A DNA stretch of 64,000 bases from Oscillatoria sp. FACHB-1407 (GCF_014697545.1 NZ_JACJSA010000013.1:1-64000), one strand, 5' to 3'; numbered from the stretch's first letter, positions 47,639-56,762 are shown. The notes: generated from the sequence alone by a model not told the origin. Numbers and translations are program-made.

Positions 47639-48142
47639 TCATGACCGGATCGCCGGATATTCAATCAAACCTGGACCTTCTGGAATGAATCGCGCTTGAT
47701 AGTTTGTTTTCTTATTCTTCCCACGCAAGCTACCAATCGGAATGGGCTGCTTCAGCAGTTCTAGCTCCTGTACCTCCCAGAACACTGCCCAGGTTGGCGT
47801 ATCCGTCGCAGTAGATTGAGGGCGATAGATTGATTTACCCGGATAGCGACCGCGACGAGAAGCGACATAACCCACATACAACCCTCGCCAAGTAACCTCT
47901 GGGTTCAAGGGTTGCTCACCTTTGGCATGAGACGCATAAATGAAAACCTCGATCGCCTTTCCACCTCGGAGCTTTTCAACCTCGCCAAACACCTCAAAGT
48001 CCATGCTGCCAAACGCCACCTTGGGCACATGGTCAGACGGCAGATCGTCCGAGTCTAGTTGAGCAGCAATAGCTTCCAATCCTGAGATCAAGTGCATCTC
48101 TGGAACAGGGGCAAGAATGGCAAAGGCATGAGTCTTTTGCAT
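47639..48142 (-). CDS. Unknown protein encoded after drmD
   Basis: 167 aa. I do not recognise the family. The central part reads RGLYVGYVASRRGRYPGKS and the C-terminal part TWAVFWEVQELELL, a beta-rich pattern that might be a PUA/EVE-like barrel, which I cannot support further. It is 42 nt after drmD and 28 nt before the EEP nuclease start, so co-transcribed with DISARM genes. No membrane segment, signal peptide or metal motif is visible. Confidence 0.65.
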   Translation of the reverse strand: MQKTHAFAILAPVPEMHLISGLEAIAAQLDSDDLPSDHVPKVAFGSMDFEVFGEVEKLRGGKAIEVFIYASHAKGEQPLNPEVTWRGLYVGYVASRRGRYPGKSIYRPQSTATDTPTWAVFWEVQELELLKQPIPIGSLRGKNKKTNYQARFIPEGPGLIEYPAIRS

Positions 48143-48184
48143 GAATTAAACGTTTTAAACTCAGAAGTCAGCTTTTCTAGCCTA

Positions 48185-51100
48185 CTAGGGACGGATCAGC
48201 TTTTGGGGAATCAGAAATGTGACTGCCAGAGGGAATAATCGAGCCGATGGGTTTTCAAACCGTTTGCGGATTAGGCTTGTCTCCTGTTCAATTTCCCTGG
48301 GAATTTGCTCTGCCCTGGCTTTTAAGCTGTTTATATTTCGTTCCAACTGTTCCCGTTCAGGATTGGTGAAAAACTCAAGCTGCTTGACCTGCGGCTCCTC
48401 CAACTCCTTCAGAATGCTCTTCTGTAATTCCGTCAGAATAGCAGTGATATCAGTGATCTCCTTTTCCGCCCGATTCTGCAAATCCCGTTGCAAACTCGTG
48501 CTGCGCTCGCTCCTGCGTACCTCTAATGCCTGCATCAATGGGTCGGCATACTTGTCCCACATCTGAGCTAACTTTTGCTGCATCGTGTCGGAAACAGAGC
48601 CAGAGGTAATTGCCCCTAATGCGGCTTGCAATTGCATTACCCCCAAACGGCTAAATCGCCCTTCCTTCAACACCCCACCTGCCGTAATCACCTCTTCGTG
48701 GAGCCGTTGTTGGTCACTCCCTAAAATCACAAGTCGTCCATACGCCACCACTGCTGGGGTTTCTATCCCTGCCTTGGATGTCACAATTCTGGCAGTCACC
48801 CGATGGAGATTCTTCCGGTTCTCAGTAGACCAAACCTCAGCCCGCAAGAGTCGCAGACACATCTGCACCAAGCGATGGTTCAAGTGAGCTAGTACCACAT
48901 CATCTCGTCCATGAGCCGCATCGGGATCAAACACAATCGGACGAAGTTCTTTGGTGTGGGGATGCTCCAGCCCCTCAGCACAAGCTGCCCAACTGCTCTT
49001 TAATTGAGGCAGATGAAAGGCACGCCCCTGCAACCCTTCAACCTCCGTGTCAATTAGTGGAGGCTGATCTGCCAACTCCAGCCCAATTCGTACCACAGAT
49101 TCAATATTGTCAGGTGTCAGTCGTAAATTCTGCCGTGTTTCGTGCAGTTGCTCGCGGAGCTTTTCAATTTGCTCCCGCACCTTACGCTCAAACTTCAGCA
49201 TTCGTCGCACAGGCTCCGATTCCCGCTCTGCCCTGGATGTATCCAGCATCACCCGTCGCCCCAACATTGCTTCTTCCACTTGTGCGGCAATCACCGGACC
49301 CACTTTCCCCAAGTCTTCACGGATGTTGTTCACCTTCAGTGCCGCTCGCATCAGGAACTCTAAATCCCCTTCTAAATCACCGGGACGAGCACTGCTGCTT
49401 GCTTGCTCCTGGTAGTCCTTACCGACGAAGTGGTAAATCTTAACCTCTGGCGATCGCTGTCCATGACGGTCAACCCGTCCGTTCCGCTGCTCCATCCGGT
49501 TGGGGTTCCAAGGAATTTCGTAGTGGATCAGCCTTGAACAAAAGTTTTGCAGGTCTAAACCTTCAGAAGCTGCATCCGTCGCCAGCAGAATTCGGACAGG
49601 CGAAACATCCGGATGTGCCTGAAACGCTGCCTTCACCGCTTCGCGATCGTCCGAATTCATCCCGCCATACAGAGTCATCAAGCGATCGCCCTGCACTAAC
49701 CCCTCTGATGCCAGTAGGTTATAGAGCCACTTCTGGGTTGCTCTATACTCGGTGAAGATAATCACCCGCTCGTTTGACCACTGTCCGTTAGGGCGAATCG
49801 TCTCGTTGATCCAGTTGAGCAGTTGGGTTGCCTTGGCATCGGGTTGCTGGGAAGCAGATTCCGCCCAATCCAGCATCTCCTTCAACAAGCTCTGTTCTTC
49901 AGGAGCCAATGCCCGAAACAGACGGCTGGTGTTACCAACCGACTCATCGGTTGCCGCCTCATACACCTCGTCGTCAGCAAATTCTTCCTCCACCTGCTCC
50001 AGTTGCCGCCGTAAGATGCCTTCGGTCGGTTTAGCGGTCAAACTGCTTGCTTGGCGACGACGAGCTGTGGTGAGTGACTCTTGGTGCTGACTCAATGTGG
50101 TCAAAAAGGCTTGAGGAGAAGAAAATAGCCGTTTCTTCAGTAGCTTCAAGACAAATTCCGTCGCATACTTCTCAACGTTGTCATCAACGCCCTTCGTTCT
50201 CAGTTCCGTATATCGCTTCAGCGTTGCGTGAGCTTGCCGTTCTGCATGAGGATAATCAACAGCGATCGCCTCCAGTTTGCGACCAGGGAACATGGGAGAA
50301 CCATCCCAGTTCTGCATCTCTTGCTTCAACCGCCGCACCATCACGACCTGAAGCTGGTTACGGTCGGGTTCAACCCCTCTTGCAAACCGTTGAGTATCTA
50401 ACAACTCCAGCAATGCTGTAAAGCTCTCTGGATAGCCATTGTGAGGGGTAGCCGTCAGGAATAGCTTGTGTTCAAAATGGGGAACGAGTAAGCGAACAGT
50501 TGCTGTCCGTTGAGAGTCGATCGCGTACTGTCCGCTGCCAGAAGGAGCTACGTTATGGGCTTCATCCACAATCAATAGGTCAAAGCGGCGAGGGTAGAGG
50601 GATTCACCTTCGGCGGGTAGGACTTCCCGAAAGAGGCGGAGGGGGCGATCGCGCTTGAGAAAGTCGATCGAAGTAATTAATCGAGGAAAATGAACCCACG
50701 GATTAACGTGAATCCCGCGCTGCCGACGCAAGTCCTTCATCAAAGCACTATCGACAATGCGAAAATCCAGACCGAACTTGTCCCGCATCTGATCCCGCCA
50801 CTGGATTTGCAAAGCAGATGGGCAAACAATCAGAATTCGGCGACAGCGATGGCGAATAATCAGTTCTTGGGCAACTAATCCAGCCTCGATCGTCTTGCCC
50901 AATCCCACATCATCGGCGATTAGTAGGTTGACGCGGGGCATCTGAATTGCCCGTACAACCGGATCAAGCTGATAGTCTTCAATATCAATGCCACTGCGGA
51001 ATGGAGCCTGAAGTGTGCGAATATCCGCAGAAGAGGCAGCACCCCACCGTACTGCATCCAGAAACGCATCAAGGCGTTCAGGAGAATCAAATCCGGTTGG

Positions 51101-51331
51101 CTTAGGAAGTTCCGTTTTCTCGTGAACGTAAACCCCTGGCTCCAGTTCCCAGATGACCTGCAACTCCTCTCCTAAAGCATCATCCTCAACCGAAGTCAGA
51201 GTGACAAGGTGCTGGGCTGACTGAATTCCCTGAATTAGAGGACTACTCGGTAGAGTTGCCTTCTGGACTCCTGTAACGACATAACGACGCTGCCGGACAT
51301 CAACGAGTTGACCTTGATCGGGAGGAGACAT
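48185..51331 (-). CDS. drmD: DISARM class 1 helicase DrmD
   Basis: 1048 aa SNF2-family helicase. Walker A is IADDVGLGKTIEAGLVAQEL near residue 144, DLLIVDEAHNVAPSG near 257, LFLTATPHNGYPES follows, and the second RecA half has ATDAASEGLDLQNFCSRLIH and RMEQRNGRVDRHGQ. The N-terminal 110 residues (VDVRQRRYVVTGVQ ... VYVHEKTEL) and the coiled-coil-rich C-terminus fit DrmD, the class 1 marker gene. It starts the minus-strand operon that includes drmMI. Immediately upstream lies a histidine kinase remnant on the other strand. Confidence 0.92.
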   Translation of the reverse strand: MSPPDQGQLVDVRQRRYVVTGVQKATLPSSPLIQGIQSAQHLVTLTSVEDDALGEELQVIWELEPGVYVHEKTELPKPTGFDSPERLDAFLDAVRWGAASSADIRTLQAPFRSGIDIEDYQLDPVVRAIQMPRVNLLIADDVGLGKTIEAGLVAQELIIRHRCRRILIVCPSALQIQWRDQMRDKFGLDFRIVDSALMKDLRRQRGIHVNPWVHFPRLITSIDFLKRDRPLRLFREVLPAEGESLYPRRFDLLIVDEAHNVAPSGSGQYAIDSQRTATVRLLVPHFEHKLFLTATPHNGYPESFTALLELLDTQRFARGVEPDRNQLQVVMVRRLKQEMQNWDGSPMFPGRKLEAIAVDYPHAERQAHATLKRYTELRTKGVDDNVEKYATEFVLKLLKKRLFSSPQAFLTTLSQHQESLTTARRRQASSLTAKPTEGILRRQLEQVEEEFADDEVYEAATDESVGNTSRLFRALAPEEQSLLKEMLDWAESASQQPDAKATQLLNWINETIRPNGQWSNERVIIFTEYRATQKWLYNLLASEGLVQGDRLMTLYGGMNSDDREAVKAAFQAHPDVSPVRILLATDAASEGLDLQNFCSRLIHYEIPWNPNRMEQRNGRVDRHGQRSPEVKIYHFVGKDYQEQASSSARPGDLEGDLEFLMRAALKVNNIREDLGKVGPVIAAQVEEAMLGRRVMLDTSRAERESEPVRRMLKFERKVREQIEKLREQLHETRQNLRLTPDNIESVVRIGLELADQPPLIDTEVEGLQGRAFHLPQLKSSWAACAEGLEHPHTKELRPIVFDPDAAHGRDDVVLAHLNHRLVQMCLRLLRAEVWSTENRKNLHRVTARIVTSKAGIETPAVVAYGRLVILGSDQQRLHEEVITAGGVLKEGRFSRLGVMQLQAALGAITSGSVSDTMQQKLAQMWDKYADPLMQALEVRRSERSTSLQRDLQNRAEKEITDITAILTELQKSILKELEEPQVKQLEFFTNPEREQLERNINSLKARAEQIPREIEQETSLIRKRFENPSARLFPLAVTFLIPQKLIRP

Positions 51332-51407
51332 GATACGCCTAATTTTCAGAGTCCTTACCTATAATTCCCACTCCGCGTAAATACTCAGCAAACTTCGTTA
51401 AACCTTA

Positions 51408-52463
51408 ATGAAGCCATTATGGTTGCGCTCTGTACTCGATTTATCAAACCCCATATTTGCTTGGAATATAGCTTCGGGAACAGCCGACTCCAGTAGGGCA
51501 AGAATTATGGAATCACGAGTATTGCCGCTGGCAATCCGAGAGCTACATTCAGTGAGGCTAACGCTCGATAGTGTGGCAAATCGTCTTTAGGGAGCGGAGG
51601 GGCGGCGGCAGACAACGGTCAGCGAAGTGTCCCATGAAATGAGTACTCCTCTGATGATCATGACTGGCTACTTGGAGATGATCGCAGAGGGGAGATTGTC
51701 GTTTGAGGAGGTCGTTGAGACGGCTCAATTATTGCTGACCGACGCAAAACGAATGCAACGCCTCCTTTCTGACATGCGGATGCTGGCAAGGATTGAATTG
51801 AGTTCTCTCCCTTTGAACCTCCAGGTTGTTCAACCTCAACCCTTAATTGCAGAGGTGATTCGCTCCTTAACCATCCAGGAGCGGCAGGAGGTTTGCCGTT
51901 TAACCCTCGATTGCCCTGAGTCGCTTCCCCCAATTTTTGCTGACCCGGATCGCACCCGACAAATTCTGGTCAACCTGGTGGCGAATGCGCTGAACTATAC
52001 GCTGGAGGGTAGTGTCACAGTTTGGGTGAGCTATGACTCGAAGTATCTTTGGGGCAGCATCACGGATACGGGGATTGGAATGTCAGAGGAGGATCTCCCC
52101 CGTGTGTTCGATCGCTTTTGGCGCTCAGAGCGATCGCGAGAACTGCGGCAGGAGGGATCAGGGATTGGATTGGCACTCACCAAACGGTTAGTAGAGGCTC
52201 AGTCTGGTCGAATTGAGGTAGAAAGCGATTTGGGACGGGCACTACATTTCGAGTTTGCCAACCGTTGGCTGAGTATTGATGTACGTAGGAAACCAAAAGA
52301 GGCTCATGAGTTATTGCTCTTAGTAAAGCAGGCTCAGATACATACTGCCAACTTCCTCGTCAATATTAGAATTACTTATATCCGTACTCTGCTAGTTGGC
52401 TTTGATACATTTACCAAGGATAAGATAGTAGGACTAAATTATCAAGGTAGATATTTCAAGTGA
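51408..52463 (+). pseudogene. Broken sensor histidine kinase
   Basis: A frame from 51408 runs to an in-frame TAG at 51588-51590 and continues in the same frame through 52463. Read through the stop it gives a probable linker (VLPLAIRELHSVRLTLDSVANRL), then the H-box TTVSEVSHEMSTPLM, N box NLVANALNYTLEG, G1 ITDTGIGMSEED, F box RVFDRFWRSE and G2 GSGIGLALTKRL. The N-terminal sensor and HAMP parts are missing upstream (TAA at 51399), and the C-terminus departs from the family after GRALHFEF. It looks like a fragment damaged at both ends plus a nonsense mutation. A short product from the GTG at 51627 might still be made. Confidence 0.75.
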
Positions 52464-53932
52464 CAAGTAGAGTTGCAATTGGTAACAAGTTCTTGTTGAT
52501 TGACTTAGATGGGACTTTAACAGATACGGCAGATTTGGCTTTAAAGCCCATGAAAGATGGGCAAGTGCCAACAGATGTGTCACAAATCCGAATCTTTCCT
52601 GAAGCTATATCATTTCTTGCTGAAGCGACACATCTTGGCTTTAATTGTATCGTTGTTTCCGATTCACATCCAAAATACGTAAATCCTATTGTAAATGAGT
52701 ACTTTAAAGAATATTGTATTGCCTCATTTTCACTTGCCGATAAACCAAATACTTTCAAAACATTAGCCTTTCTACAACAGCAGGGCATAGATATTACTAA
52801 AGATGTCTGTTATGTTGTGGGTGATTCTTGGTTAGATATAGAACTTGGTAGAGGGCTAAAAGTGCCAACTGTTCTGACCAATTTTTATGAAGCAAGAGAA
52901 GTGGAAGTTAGAGATGGTATAGGTGACTACATCAAAAACATTAAAAGTGGTTCCACATATTTTGCTTGTAGTTACTCGGAGATTGTCAATATTCTGCAAA
53001 ACCCCTTACAGAATCTTCTCTGTATAGAAGCTAAATTCAGTAATTCCATCAGCATCAAATCGAGAAAACCACGTCTTGATGACATTACAGCAGGAAAATT
53101 GACTGCTCATAGAGTTTTAGCTCGACAATCTCAAGGGGAATGCGACCAGTACCATGCTACAGAAAAATACTTTGAATTCAGTCGAGTAGACAGAAGAAGA
53201 GAAATATTACTGACAATGCGTGATGCTATTGCAGCATACTTGGATTGTGTTTTAGCAGATGTATCTTACTCCTGGCATATTTTTACTTATGTTCCAGATA
53301 AACAAACAACGCAGCCAGCTAACAAAATGGGAGAGTTGTTTAACTTTGTTGCAGAACACTTTCAGCAAAAGCAGTCGAATTTAGATTGCTACAGCATTTT
53401 TGAGTGGAATGAAACAGTTAACTCTTCTACTCGTAAGCAACCAACATCAAGTGATAGAAAAAAGTTTGTTGAAGAGAATCTGAATCTTCGAGGTGATGTT
53501 GATGTCAGAGATAAGAATGTAATAATACTTGACGATCAATACACAACCGGAGCGACAGCAGACGTTCTTGTAAAGAAACTGCGTATCGAAGGAGCAAAGA
53601 GTGTATTATTTGTTGCTCTCTTTCATCTCATAACCAATGTCAGTAGTAACAGATTGTGTCCGGTATGCTCTGCAAGTAGCCTGAACAAGCTGTTACAGCT
53701 TAAAATTAATAAACAAACGGGTGAGAAGTTCTACTCATGCGTATTACCCAAGTATGGTGGTGAGGGATGTGGTTACAGTGACAGTGGTAAGCTTTGTTCT
53801 GTATGTCTTAGTAAAGGCACGAGCAGGTACATGAAAGTAAAAACCAACAGTCAGACGGGTGAGAAGTTCTACTCATGCGTATCACCCAAGTATGGTGGTG
53901 AGGGATGTGGCCACACGGAGAGTATAGAATGA
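52460..53932 (+). CDS. HAD phosphatase - phosphoribosyltransferase - zinc-ribbon fusion
   Basis: 490 aa. Residues about 10-150 are a HAD phosphatase: LLIDLDGTLTDTADLA, IVVSDSHPKY and VGDSWLDIELG. Residues about 230-395 are a phosphoribosyltransferase with the PRPP loop VIILDDQYTTGATADVL, similar to ComF. Two tandem zinc ribbons follow (CPVC...CVLPKYGGEGC and CSVC...CVSPKYGGEGC). The GTG start overlaps the kinase-remnant stop by 4 nt. The stop overlaps the DprA-like ATG by 4 nt, so these two act together. The region is visibly AT-rich and I see no GCGATCGC in it, unlike neighbours, which suggests transfer. HAD plus PRTase suggests nucleotide-like metabolite chemistry; target unknown. Confidence 0.82.
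   Translation: MTSRVAIGNKFLLIDLDGTLTDTADLALKPMKDGQVPTDVSQIRIFPEAISFLAEATHLGFNCIVVSDSHPKYVNPIVNEYFKEYCIASFSLADKPNTFKTLAFLQQQGIDITKDVCYVVGDSWLDIELGRGLKVPTVLTNFYEAREVEVRDGIGDYIKNIKSGSTYFACSYSEIVNILQNPLQNLLCIEAKFSNSISIKSRKPRLDDITAGKLTAHRVLARQSQGECDQYHATEKYFEFSRVDRRREILLTMRDAIAAYLDCVLADVSYSWHIFTYVPDKQTTQPANKMGELFNFVAEHFQQKQSNLDCYSIFEWNETVNSSTRKQPTSSDRKKFVEENLNLRGDVDVRDKNVIILDDQYTTGATADVLVKKLRIEGAKSVLFVALFHLITNVSSNRLCPVCSASSLNKLLQLKINKQTGEKFYSCVLPKYGGEGCGYSDSGKLCSVCLSKGTSRYMKVKTNSQTGEKFYSCVSPKYGGEGCGHTESIE
53717..53910 (+). repeat. Tandem zinc-ribbon coding repeat, 138-nt period
   Basis: 53717-53772 and 53855-53910 are 56-nt copies that differ at one base (T/C in the Ile-codon/third-base area) and encode the two zinc-ribbon ends. 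Near identity at the DNA level, beyond what protein constraint needs, points to a recent duplication or gene conversion. Confidence 0.85.
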
Positions 53933-54951
53933 AAAGCAGCTTTGACTTTAGTTTTACTATACTTTCTCTCTCCCTATTGAAAGGAATAGGGGCTACTTTT
54001 ATTAAAAAAAATCTGGCTGTTATAAAGAAAAGTCATTGCTATTCTGCTAGTGAAAATGCTCCTGAATGTCTTAAAAACCTTTTATCTTTAACAGGCAAAA
54101 AATATACCTTTTTGGAAACTCAGGAAGCTGTTTCTAAAGCTGAAGATATATTAGCTGAATGCGAAGCTCATCAAATTAAGTTTATCTCTCTTGTGGATAA
54201 AGATTATCCACAAAATCTTTTTGGGTTGAATGATCCCCCACCTATACTTTTTTTAGTTGGTAATTCTTCTTTGCTTAAAAGAGATGCAATTACTATCATC
54301 GGTACTAGAAAACCTAATAGGAACGGGCAGGTAATTGCAGAAAGGGTCGGAAGTTACTTTGCATCGAAAGGATGGTCTATCTGCAACGGTCTTGCTGATG
54401 GTATAGATACTTTCGCTATTAAAAGTGAATCAGGTTCTTGTTTAAAAGAAGTTATTGGCGTTGTAGGAAGTGGCTTGGATTCATCATCCTTACGCTCTTT
54501 ACCTAAGCAATCTGTCATAAATATTGAGAGAGTTTTAGAGAGTGAGGGACTTATTGTATCTGAGATACCTCCCTCTAAAAAACAGAATACTTTTTCAGTT
54601 GTAAAATCTTGTCGTATTCAAGCAGGGCTTAGCTCAGGTTTAATTCTTATTCAAAGCTCTATTGAAGGGGGATCGCGTTTTACAGTAAAAGCAGCTATCG
54701 ATTCAGATAGGCCTTTGGGAGTGATATATCCTGTGAAAGCAGACATTCATGAGAATGATTACAGTGCTAATAGGATGATTATTGAAGGTGGACTTCAAGG
54801 TTTAAGTGAGTTCGTAGGACTGAAAAACGGCAAAAATTCTAGACCAAAATTAGTAGTCCTATCAGGAAAGGAGTCTTATCCAGAATTTGAAGAAGTCCTC
54901 AAATCTGTTAATAAATCTGCTATTAACAAATCTTTTGCGCTACTTCCTTAA
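53929..54951 (+). CDS. DprA/Smf-like DNA-processing protein
   Basis: 340 aa from the ATG at 53929, overlapping the HAD-PRTase stop (ATGA). The DprA Rossmann domain is clear: DKDYPQNLFGLNDPPPILFL, ITIIGTRKPNRNGQVIAERV, CNGLADGIDTFAIK, VIGVVGSGLD, IVSEIPPSKK and SGLILIQSSIEGGSRFTVKA. The N-terminal 80 residues may be a HhH or SAM-like part. Housekeeping DprA binds ssDNA and loads RecA in natural transformation; this copy is divergent and partnered with a PRTase-HAD fusion, so a conflict-related DNA- or nucleotide-sensing role is more likely (inference). AT-rich like its partner. Confidence 0.85.
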   Translation: MKSSFDFSFTILSLSLLKGIGATFIKKNLAVIKKSHCYSASENAPECLKNLLSLTGKKYTFLETQEAVSKAEDILAECEAHQIKFISLVDKDYPQNLFGLNDPPPILFLVGNSSLLKRDAITIIGTRKPNRNGQVIAERVGSYFASKGWSICNGLADGIDTFAIKSESGSCLKEVIGVVGSGLDSSSLRSLPKQSVINIERVLESEGLIVSEIPPSKKQNTFSVVKSCRIQAGLSSGLILIQSSIEGGSRFTVKAAIDSDRPLGVIYPVKADIHENDYSANRMIIEGGLQGLSEFVGLKNGKNSRPKLVVLSGKESYPEFEEVLKSVNKSAINKSFALLP

Positions 54952-54986
54952 CGGTTAATTTTATTTCTTCGGTTTCTTGTAGGAGA

Positions 54987-55487
54987 TTAGTATTCTAAGT
55001 CAAAATAACCAAAGGAATAGATTCGTAGAATAGCGTGCCCAATTATATTTTGTTCCGGTACAAGCTCCCAGAGATGACTATCGTAGCTACGGTTCCGGTT
55101 GTCTCCAAGAACAAAATACTGATGCTGAGGAACCGTTATTGGTCCGCAGTTGTAAGCTGGTTTTTCCTTCACATAAGGTTCTACAATAACCTTACCGTTA
55201 ATGAGTATCTGACCATTACGGACTTGCACCACATCTCCTGGTAAACCAACCACACGTTTAATCATGTCATCGTGCAGGTTTTGTACCTGTAGTGCAGGAG
55301 GGGCTTTGAATACCACCAAGTCATTTCGTTGAGGCGGGCGGAAGCGGTAACTCAGTTTCTCAACCAGCAGGCGATCGCGCAGTGTTCCCGTAGGGAGGTC
55401 GCCCACTTTCAGCGTTCGCTCCATTGTCCCAAAGGGATTGTAGCGCAACTCAGCAACGAAGGTATGAATGCTCAATGCCATTAACAA
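54987..55487 (-). CDS. lepB: Signal peptidase I homologue lacking the catalytic serine
   Basis: About 166 aa with TTG start at 55487 or ATG at 55481; an in-frame TAA shortly upstream shows the N-terminus is short, leaving one partial membrane segment (MALSIHTFVAEL). Box B, normally S-M-x-P-T-L, reads GTMERTLKVGD: the nucleophilic Ser is Thr (residue 21) and the Pro is Arg. The general-base Lys region MIKRVVGLPGD and box E GDNRNRSYDSHLW are intact. Type I signal peptidases cleave exported proteins at the membrane. Thr rarely substitutes well, so this may be inactive or altered. The nucleotides (ACA) read Thr clearly. Confidence 0.82.
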   Translation of the reverse strand: MLMALSIHTFVAELRYNPFGTMERTLKVGDLPTGTLRDRLLVEKLSYRFRPPQRNDLVVFKAPPALQVQNLHDDMIKRVVGLPGDVVQVRNGQILINGKVIVEPYVKEKPAYNCGPITVPQHQYFVLGDNRNRSYDSHLWELVPEQNIIGHAILRIYSFGYFDLEY

Positions 55488-55520
55488 AATCGAAAACTCA
55501 GCATGGAGATCGCCAGTTTC

Positions 55521-55799
55521 TTATATTTCCGTTTCAAACCAGGTCAGAATCTCCTCTATCGGCAGGTTTAAGATTTGTGCAATAGTTTCCCTTCTAGTTC
55601 GATTCCACTTTGGAACGCGCTTATTCTTTTCCCAATAACGCACAGTACTTTCTGCTGAATTAATCTTCTGAGCAAATTCAGCTTGTGTGTATCCCATTCT
55701 TATCCTGGCTTGACGAAGTTTAGATCCACCTCTCCACGGTAGTAAATCCGTTGTTAATTCTTGATTTATAACGGATTTTTCTTGAATTTCATCGCACAT
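55521..55799 (-). CDS. XRE-family regulator
   Basis: 92 aa. Helix-turn-helix at about residues 30-75: LRQARIRMGYTQAEFAQKI, then SAESTVRYWEKNKRVP, with conserved Arg-Tyr-Trp-Glu recognition helix. The first 25 residues are polar. It is the last gene of the minus-strand operon that starts at 58165, 14 nt after the primase-like gene, and may autoregulate that operon. Confidence 0.78.
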   Translation of the reverse strand: MCDEIQEKSVINQELTTDLLPWRGGSKLRQARIRMGYTQAEFAQKINSAESTVRYWEKNKRVPKWNRTRRETIAQILNLPIEEILTWFETEI

Positions 55800-55813
55800 T
55801 GATAATCACCTCT

Positions 55814-56749
55814 CTAAGCTAATTCCAAACTCAAATGATTCACATGGCAGTAAGAGTCATGGGTCTGGATTAATGGCTCAAATTCGTGAATAATCTTTTT
55901 GTTTCCAATAATGTCAATTAAATAGCAAACTGCGTAATTGCTTGGCTCTGGAAGAACTAGTCTAGTCACGCGATCGTACACAAATCTTTCTGCATAATCT
56001 TCATCGACTCGCCAAGGCTTAGGAGTCAATCGAGCACGAAAGGTAGATTGAAACTTGCATAACCGAGCATATAGTGGATCGACATAGAAGCTCTGCATTA
56101 ATCGATAAGTCGCAGGATCAAGTGGATCAAAAGGTTGAGTTGTACAAACATGACGCAACCCGTTCCGTGTCCTGTAAACTCTAAACCCTAATTTGGGAAA
56201 CTGTTCTGTAAGGCTTTTCACTGCTGAAATCGCTTGTCGCTGCGTCATAGCAATTTGAGAGCTTTTAGCACAGTCTTGAATTTCATCATTCCAGGGCGAG
56301 CAGATATCTACGTCGATAATTAACATGCGATCGCAGTTAAGCACTTCACAGTTGTACCGATTACGGGTGATAAAACCTTGCAATTGACCTTTGTAATAAA
56401 TTTCCTGTAGAACAGGTTCAGTAACAACGCTATACTCACCTAAATTAAAGGAATACCAGGAATCACCATTGGGGTAGTCTGAAATTGTAATAGGGCTGCG
56501 GCGAACTAATTCAACTCGTTCTTGTGGGGAAAGCACACTAAACCACTTTCGTAGTAGAAGGGTATTGTCTCCATCCTCGTCAGCCTCAACAATCAATTCG
56601 GTCAAATATTCCTGCACCTGTGCTGCCGGATTTTCAACACCGCGTCTACGCGCCCAAAAACAGAGTTTTTTGAAAAGGATAGGATACTTCTGAAGAAATT
56701 GATCTAAGTTGAGGGGCACTTGAGCAATTAACATTTGTCTAGCAATCAA
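55814..56749 (-). CDS. Possible archaeo-eukaryotic primase-like (PrimPol) protein
   Basis: 311 aa. Two motifs suggest an AEP-type catalytic core: RMLIIDVDICSP (hhhDhD) near residue 142 and GFRVYRTRNGLRHVCT (sxxH-like) near 200. A third hydrophobic-Asp motif is possible in YLIDIIG near 280. Archaeo-eukaryotic primases replicate plasmids and phages or serve in repair. I do not recognise a named family and the match is by eye; other folds with DxD remain possible. 14 nt before the XRE gene and 13 nt after the unknown protein at 56763, so operonic. Confidence 0.5.
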   Translation of the reverse strand: MIARQMLIAQVPLNLDQFLQKYPILFKKLCFWARRRGVENPAAQVQEYLTELIVEADEDGDNTLLLRKWFSVLSPQERVELVRRSPITISDYPNGDSWYSFNLGEYSVVTEPVLQEIYYKGQLQGFITRNRYNCEVLNCDRMLIIDVDICSPWNDEIQDCAKSSQIAMTQRQAISAVKSLTEQFPKLGFRVYRTRNGLRHVCTTQPFDPLDPATYRLMQSFYVDPLYARLCKFQSTFRARLTPKPWRVDEDYAERFVYDRVTRLVLPEPSNYAVCYLIDIIGNKKIIHEFEPLIQTHDSYCHVNHLSLELA

Positions 56750-56762
56750 ATATAGAAATGGT

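Noticed and set aside
31068-51331. The two SNF2 helicases as a recent duplication
   Set aside because: Only the helicase motifs match; N-terminal and C-terminal regions and lengths (899 and 1048 aa) differ clearly.
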